This document shows, piece by piece, positions 6,257 to 10,758 of a stretch of DNA of 10,758 nucleotides; position 1 is the stretch's first letter; each line of letters opens with the position of its first letter. The translations under genes were made by a program, and so were the position numbers. The notes under the pieces were generated by a model. It saw only the letters and a list, made by a program, of their open reading frames with translations. It ran no database searches and had not been told where the DNA came from. Source of the DNA: an uncultured Burkholderiales bacterium (GTDB lineage: Bacteria; Pseudomonadota; Gammaproteobacteria; Burkholderiales; Burkholderiaceae_C); contig CAISQQ010000536.1 in assembly GCA_903887655.1 (NCBI GenBank), positions 1 to 10,758 of the forward strand, read 5' to 3'.

Positions 6257-7225
6257 ATGGCCGTCTTCACCCCAGTCTCGACAGAACAAGCGCAAGTGCT
6301 CCTTGACCATTTGAAGCTCGGCCCTGTGCTTGAACTCAAGGGCATTGAGGGCGGCATTGAGAACACGAACTACTTTTTAACGGCCCAGAGTGGTGAATTT
6401 GTGCTCACCTTGTTTGAGCGCTTGAGCAAAGAGGAATTGCCTTTTTATTTGCAATTGATGCGCCACTTGGCGGTTCGAGCCGTCCCGGTACCCAACCCCC
6501 AGGCCGACGAGAGCGGGGGGCTGCTCTTTGAGGTCGCGGGCAAACCCGCCGCTTTGGTCAACCGCTTAGAAGGCAAAAGCCAACTCGAACCCAGCCCTCA
6601 GCACTGCCAGACGGTGGGAGATATGCTCGCGCGCATGCACTTGGCGGCCAAAGACTTGGAGCATCAACAACCGAATTTGCGCGGCCTGACTTGGTGGAAC
6701 GACACAGCCGCTTTGGTGATGGAGTTTTTGCCGCCCCACCTGGCCGCACTATTGCAGCAAGAAGTGGCGTTTCAAAACAACTTGAGCCAAACCGCCGCTT
6801 ACCTGAGTTTGCCGCGCGGGGCCATCCATGCCGATTTGTTTCGCGACAATGTGATGTTCCAAGGCGAGCGTCTGACGGGGTTTTTTGACTTTTACTTTGC
6901 CGGGGTGGACGCGTGGCTATTTGACCTGTGCGTGTGCTTGAACGATTGGTGCGTTGATGCACCCCATGCGCAATTTCACCCTGCACGGTTGACGGCTTTC
7001 TTAGACGCCTACCAACGGGTGAGGCCCCTCACTGCCAGCGAGCGCCAACTCCTCAATCCCATGCTGAGAGCCGCGGCGCTCAGGTTTTGGATATCGCGAC
7101 TATGGGATTTTCACCTGCCGCGTCAAGCCAATTTGCTCAAGCCTCACGACCCCACCCATTTTGAGCGGGTGTTGTGCGAGCGCATCGCCTCTCCCCTTCA
7201 CCCTCAAGTCCTGGGACCGCATTGA
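6257..7225 (+). CDS. thrB: Homoserine kinase (type II, APH fold)
   Basis: The 322-residue cytoplasmic enzyme phosphorylates L-homoserine with ATP to O-phosphohomoserine, the step before threonine synthase. It is the aminoglycoside-phosphotransferase-fold type, not the GHMP type of E. coli. Evidence is the N-terminal block MAVFTPVS followed by GIEGGIENTNYFL, the catalytic loop HADLFRDN at 191-198 (catalytic D193, metal ligand N198), and the DFY metal-binding motif at D211, followed by the family-typical DLCVCLNDWC. The ATG at 6257 was chosen because it matches the conserved family start; an upstream in-frame ATG at 6167 would add 30 atypical residues. The ribosome binding site is poor. The stop codon overlaps the next ATG by one base (TGATG, 7223-7227), so the two genes are probably translationally coupled. 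The other threonine-pathway genes are not in the window. Confidence 0.94.
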   Translation: MAVFTPVSTEQAQVLLDHLKLGPVLELKGIEGGIENTNYFLTAQSGEFVLTLFERLSKEELPFYLQLMRHLAVRAVPVPNPQADESGGLLFEVAGKPAALVNRLEGKSQLEPSPQHCQTVGDMLARMHLAAKDLEHQQPNLRGLTWWNDTAALVMEFLPPHLAALLQQEVAFQNNLSQTAAYLSLPRGAIHADLFRDNVMFQGERLTGFFDFYFAGVDAWLFDLCVCLNDWCVDAPHAQFHPARLTAFLDAYQRVRPLTASERQLLNPMLRAAALRFWISRLWDFHLPRQANLLKPHDPTHFERVLCERIASPLHPQVLGPH

Positions 7226-8000
7226 TGAAATTGAATATTGTTCCCGCACGACTGGGAGCCCAATGGGTCAAAGAGGGTGTGCTCACGTTTTTGCGACAAC
7301 CCATTGCGCTCACAGGCTTATTTTTGATGTTTCTGGCCACCGTGTCCTTGATCTCCTTGTTGCCGTGGATTGGTGGCTTGGTGGGACTCATCTTTGTACC
7401 GGCAGCCACCTTGGGCCTCATGGCCGCCGCTCAAGAGGCCAACGCTGGCAAGTTCCCCAGACCGCTCACCTTGTTCAGCGCTTTTCGAGTGTCCAAACAC
7501 AAAAGTCAACAAATGCTCCTCTTGGGGCTGCTCTACATGGTGGGCTTTTTACTCCTGCTGGGGCTGTCAGCGCTGGCGGACAGCGGCAGCTTTGCCAAAG
7601 TCTACTTGGTGGGCGGCACCCTCACAAAGAAACGGTCATGCAAGCGGACTTTCAGCGCGCCATGTGGATTGCGCTTGTCCTGTACATCCCCTTTTCATCG
7701 CTTTTTTGGCATGCCAGTGCCTTGGTGCACTGGCACGGCATTTCCATTGCCAAGAGTCTCTTTTTCTCTTGCGTGGCGTGTTTTTCCAATTGGCGCGCCT
7801 TTGTGGTCTACGCCGCATCTTGGATGAGTGTGTTCGCACTCATCGCAGTCTTGCTCGGCCTCGTGTCGAGCAGCACCGAGGACGCCGAATGGGTGAGTGA
7901 GCTCTTGTTGCCCTTTTTATTGGTGCTGGGCTCCATGTTCTTCACCTCGGCCTTCTTTAGCTTTCGAGACTCCTTCAGCACCGATCCCATATTGGCGTGA
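7225..8000 (+). pseudogene. BPSS1780-family membrane protein, frame-broken
   Basis: The first frame encodes MKLNIVPARLGAQWVKEG and two hydrophobic segments through VYLVGGTLTK (codons 1-135). The family-like sequence then continues in the -1 frame: KETVMQADFQRAMW, SLFWHASALVHWHG, KSLFFSCVAC and a final helix pair ending FRDSFSTDPILA with TGA at 7998-8000. The break is within ACAAAGAAAC (7624-7633); adding one A gives an uninterrupted 258-residue protein of normal family length. In the original frame translation instead runs about 66 non-family residues to a stop at 7825-7827. The second half is otherwise clean, with no further stops, which suggests a very recent mutation, a sequencing error in an A-run or, less likely, -1 ribosomal slippage at A-AAG. 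An ATG at 7638 could restart translation. Function of the family is unknown; it is a multi-pass inner-membrane protein coupled to thrB. Confidence 0.8.
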
Positions 8001-8007
8001 TCGCCAG

Positions 8008-8033
8008 TTCAGTTGATCGCTTGATCGACTGAA
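8008..8033. repeat. Stem-loop between convergent genes
   Basis: TTCAGTTGATC (8008-8018) pairs with GATCGACTGAA (8023-8033) over 11 positions including one G-T pair, with a 4-base loop. It lies in the 55-base gap between the BPSS1780-family gene and uvrD. An A-run (8032-8038) follows it on the plus strand, so on the minus strand the T-run comes before the stem. That is the wrong order for a standard terminator of either gene, though it may still protect mRNA 3' ends. Confidence 0.5.
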
Positions 8034-8055
8034 AAAAATCAAGGTTGGTGCGTTT

Positions 8056-10656
8056 TTAGATCGGGGTCAATTTGGCAACCGATAAAGCCAGCCACTTCAC
8101 ACCGTGCCTTGGAAAATCGATTTGTGCGCGGGCATCGCCCGCCATGCCTTCCAGTGCCAAGACACTGCCTTCACCGAATTTATTGTGAAACACGCGCTGC
8201 CCCACCCTCACCCAGGCGTTGGCCGCACTGGCGTCACCTGAGCCACCCCCAGCGCCGCTATCTTGAGTGCCGCTCCCCCCCGAAACCGATGCCGAGGCCT
8301 TGGGCCTGAGCGCCACGCCGTGCTGGGCACTCCAGTCATCGCTGCCCTGTCTGTGGTGGCTCGCAGCGCTGCCTGAGCCTTGGTAGGCGCCGCTGGCCGA
8401 CCCCCAAAGCGAGGACGACTTGGCAGTTGGAGGCGCTGAAATCCATTTCAATGCGTCTTCGGGCATTTCTTGAAAAAACCGGCTGGGCAAATTGAACCTC
8501 GTCTGCCCGTGCAGCATGCGAGTTTGTGCGTGACTCAAAAACAAATGTTTCCTCGCTCGCGTCAAGGCCACATACATCAAGCGGCGCTCCTCTTCAAGGC
8601 CCTCGGGGTTTTGGGAGGAATTCTCGTGCGGGAAAAGTCCCTCCTCTAAACCCGAGATGAAGACACAATCAAACTCCAAGCCCTTGGCCGCGTGCACGGT
8701 CATCAACTGAACAGCGTCTTTGCCCGCTTGCGCTTGGTTGTCACCCGACTCGAGCGCGGCGTGGCTTAAAAAGGCTGCCAGCGGTGACAAGGTCTCACCG
8801 GTCTCAAAATTCACCCAGCCCGAGTTCTTCTGCGCTGAAGGGGTCTCACGACCAAGGTCGGTGGCAGAAGTCTGCGGTGTGGGTGGTGTGGACGCAGTCC
8901 ACGCAGCACTGGCCTCGTCAGCTACAAAATCATGCAGCCCCACTTCTTTGGCAGCAACGGTGGCCAGGGCGTCTTTGCCAAACCCCTCTTGCATCACAAA
9001 ACCCTCGGCGGCGTTGACCAATTCCTCCAAGTTCTCAATGCGGTCAAGCCCTTCGCGTTCGCTTTTGTAGTGCTCCACCAAGCCACTGTGCTCGAGCACC
9101 AAGGTCATGATGTCTTTCAAGGTGAGGCTGGCGAGCTGCTCGCGCATCACATCGATCTTGGCCACAAAAGCTTGCAAATGCGTACCGGCTTTGCCCGCCA
9201 CAAACTCCACACTGTCGTGCAGCGATAAGTTTCTCGCGCGCGCCATGTCTTGGAGCTGCTCGAGCGTTCTCGCACCAATACCCCGAGGCGGGAAATTCAC
9301 CACCCGCAAAAAAGAGGTGTCGTCTTTGGGGTTCTCGAGCAAGCGCAAGTAAGCCAGCGCGTGTTTGATCTCAGCGCGTTCAAAAAACCGCAAGCCGCCA
9401 TACACCCGATAAGGAATGGCGGCATTAAAGAGCGCCGACTCGATGATTCGGCTCTGTGCGTTGCTGCGGTAAAGAAGCGCCACATCCGAGCGCGATGCCG
9501 CCCCTTGCTGGGGGTCGCCATCGAGACCCGCGCGCAAAAGATGCTTGATCTCTTGCACGATCCACTGCGCCTCTTCGTAGTCGCTGGGTGTCTGCATCAC
9601 GCGAACGGGCTCGCCTTGGCCTTGATCGGTGCGCAAGTTTTTCCCCAACCGCTGTTGGTTGTGAGAAATCAAAGCGTTGGCAGTGTCCAAAATGGCGCTG
9701 GTGCTGCGGTAGTTTTGCTCGAGCTTGATTTGGTGACGAACCTGGTAGTCGCTCACAAAGTCAGCCATATTGCCCACCCGCGCGCCCCGAAATGCATAAA
9801 TGCTTTGGTCGTCATCGCCGACCGCAAAAATCGAGCTCTGGGGCCCACACATCATCCGAATCCAGGCGTATTGCAACCGATTGGTGTCTTGGAACTCATC
9901 GATGAGCAGATGCTTAAAGCGCGCCTGGTAATGGGTCCTCAAGGATTCATTGTCCCGAAGCATTTCATAAGAGCGCAGCATCAACTCGGCAAAGTCCACC
10001 ACCCCTTCACGCTGGCACTGCTCCTCATAGAACTGGTAAATCTCCAGGCGTTTTTTGCTGTCTGGGTCGTGGGCACTGGACTCCAAATCTTTCGGGCGCT
10101 CACCATTGTCTTTGGCACCCGCAATGAACCACTGGACTTGCTTTGGGGGGAAGCGCTCTTGATCGACATTGAATTGCTTCAAAATGCGTTTGATGGCCGA
10201 CAACTGGTCTTGGGTGTCGAGGATTTGAAAGGACTGGGGCAAGTCCGCGAGTTTCCAGTGCGCGCGTAAAAACCGGTTGCACAGCCCATGGAAAGTCCCC
10301 ATCCACAAGCCCTGCACATTGAGCGGCAACATCGCGCCCAAACGCACCAGCATCTCCTTGGCCGCTTTGTTGGTGAAAGTGACCGCCAAGAGGCCCCCAG
10401 GGGTGACCTGGCGAGTTTGCATGAGCCACGCCATGCGGGTGGTGAGCACGCGGGTCTTGCCCGAGCCCGCACCCGCCAAAATCAAGGCATGCTCGGCGGG
10501 CAAGGTGACCGCGCTCAGTTGCTCCGCATTGAGCCCCGCCATCAAGGGACTGTCGAGCCCCGTGGGCATCAACGCGGCAGGAGCGCGCGCCACTGAGGGA
10601 GCGACAGAACTGGGGGCTGCCGAGGCAACGGACGAAGGAGAGGGATGGTCTTGCAT
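8056..10656 (-). CDS. uvrD: DNA helicase II (UvrD/PcrA-type)
   Basis: This superfamily 1A 3'-5' helicase removes the UvrC-cut oligonucleotide and post-UvrB complex in excision repair and acts in mismatch repair. Motifs in order: Q-motif GLNAEQLSAV (41-50), Walker A AGAGSGKT (61-68), Ia TFTNKAAKEM (93-102), II LLIDEFQDTN (250-259), III VGDDDQSIYAFRGA (279-292), IV QNYRS (314-318), V TVHAAKGLEF (653-662) and VI with MYVALTRAR. The end, VGQRVFHNKFGEGSVL to LAKLTPI-like VAKLTPI, is the Tudor-like domain that in UvrD/PcrA contacts RNA polymerase. At 866 residues it exceeds E. coli UvrD (720). The excess is an Ala/Ser/Pro N-terminal tail (1-38), a low-complexity insert at about 580-620 and a Gly/Ser-rich linker at about 740-815. 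The start is ATG at 10656; M39 is possible but less upstream-supported. Rep is less likely because of the C-terminal domain. No SOS box is visible in the 102 bases upstream. Confidence 0.95.
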   Translation of the reverse strand: MQDHPSPSSVASAAPSSVAPSVARAPAALMPTGLDSPLMAGLNAEQLSAVTLPAEHALILAGAGSGKTRVLTTRMAWLMQTRQVTPGGLLAVTFTNKAAKEMLVRLGAMLPLNVQGLWMGTFHGLCNRFLRAHWKLADLPQSFQILDTQDQLSAIKRILKQFNVDQERFPPKQVQWFIAGAKDNGERPKDLESSAHDPDSKKRLEIYQFYEEQCQREGVVDFAELMLRSYEMLRDNESLRTHYQARFKHLLIDEFQDTNRLQYAWIRMMCGPQSSIFAVGDDDQSIYAFRGARVGNMADFVSDYQVRHQIKLEQNYRSTSAILDTANALISHNQQRLGKNLRTDQGQGEPVRVMQTPSDYEEAQWIVQEIKHLLRAGLDGDPQQGAASRSDVALLYRSNAQSRIIESALFNAAIPYRVYGGLRFFERAEIKHALAYLRLLENPKDDTSFLRVVNFPPRGIGARTLEQLQDMARARNLSLHDSVEFVAGKAGTHLQAFVAKIDVMREQLASLTLKDIMTLVLEHSGLVEHYKSEREGLDRIENLEELVNAAEGFVMQEGFGKDALATVAAKEVGLHDFVADEASAAWTASTPPTPQTSATDLGRETPSAQKNSGWVNFETGETLSPLAAFLSHAALESGDNQAQAGKDAVQLMTVHAAKGLEFDCVFISGLEEGLFPHENSSQNPEGLEEERRLMYVALTRARKHLFLSHAQTRMLHGQTRFNLPSRFFQEMPEDALKWISAPPTAKSSSLWGSASGAYQGSGSAASHHRQGSDDWSAQHGVALRPKASASVSGGSGTQDSGAGGGSGDASAANAWVRVGQRVFHNKFGEGSVLALEGMAGDARAQIDFPRHGVKWLALSVAKLTPI

Positions 10657-10665
10657 GGCCCAATT

Positions 10666-10758
10666 CTAGAGCCTTGGGACAGGTCCGTGGGCTTGAAGGT
10701 GTTCTCTCAAGCGGCTCAATACCGCCCTGATTTGACCCGCACCCAACTCGCTCAAACA
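10666..10758 (-). CDS. Possible C-terminal end of an unidentified protein
   Basis: On the minus strand a frame is open from the window edge for 30 codons to TAG at 10666-10668, nine bases before the uvrD start. The peptide reads LSELGAGQIRAVLSRL followed by a basic helix and HGPVPRL, an amphipathic helical end that looks protein-like. It could be the last helix of a small regulator such as a MarR-type protein, but nothing diagnostic is visible. Close spacing would make it the upstream cistron of uvrD. Thirty codons could also be open by chance. Confidence 0.35.
   Translation of the reverse strand, partial: CLSELGAGQIRAVLSRLREHLQAHGPVPRL

Noticed and set aside
8008..8040. Intrinsic terminator for uvrD or the BPSS1780-family gene
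   Set aside because: The stem is good, but the A/T run lies on the wrong side for a terminator in either direction; kept only as a stem-loop.
9250..10269. Plus-strand open frame of 339 codons inside uvrD
   Set aside because: Opposite strand of invariant helicase motifs II to IV; looks like a shadow of codon bias, not a gene.

Overview
The window looks like ordinary chromosomal DNA from a betaproteobacterium of the order Burkholderiales, most likely Comamonadaceae or a close relative. The support is protein-level: a type II (APH-fold) homoserine kinase, translationally coupled to a BPSS1780-type membrane protein and followed by uvrD, is an arrangement I recall from that group. The DNA is moderately GC-rich. 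The assignment rests on recalled family features, not on a search. I see no tRNA, rRNA, CRISPR array, insertion sequence, prophage or plasmid signature.

Left part (1-1941). The window opens inside the C-terminal rhodanese domain of a mercaptopyruvate/thiosulfate-type sulfurtransferase. A complete TerC-family membrane protein follows on the same strand. Convergent to it is a periplasmic class A acid phosphatase with all catalytic motifs intact, and a hairpin just past its stop codon may be its terminator.

Middle part (1942-5946), all on the minus strand. DNA polymerase I (polA) has three intact activities. Downstream of it lies a ZIP-family metal transporter whose cytoplasmic His-rich loop is partly encoded by a hexanucleotide tandem repeat. 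The acid phosphatase is last, separated from the transporter by 210 bases that hold a long inverted repeat and a possible promoter.

The roughly 310-base divergent region between polA and thrB (5947-6256) is the largest non-coding stretch. It contains small hairpins resembling an extragenic repeat and a 30-base imperfect dyad around a TACAAT box.

Right part (6257-10758). thrB (threonine biosynthesis) overlaps by one base, in a TGATG arrangement, a BPSS1780-family membrane protein gene. That second gene carries a clear -1 frame break at about 7627, so it is a recent pseudogene, a sequencing error or, less likely, a programmed frameshift. Convergent to these two is full-length uvrD, with DNA helicase II motifs and an RNA-polymerase-binding-type C-terminal domain. 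A probable 30-residue gene end lies 9 bases upstream of uvrD at the window edge.

polA and uvrD together supply nucleotide excision repair and Okazaki-fragment functions, but they are not adjacent in one operon here. I found no convincing undescribed system. The most checkable oddities are the frame break, the in-frame His/Glu repeat, an altered ZIP motif and the symmetric element in the thrB leader.
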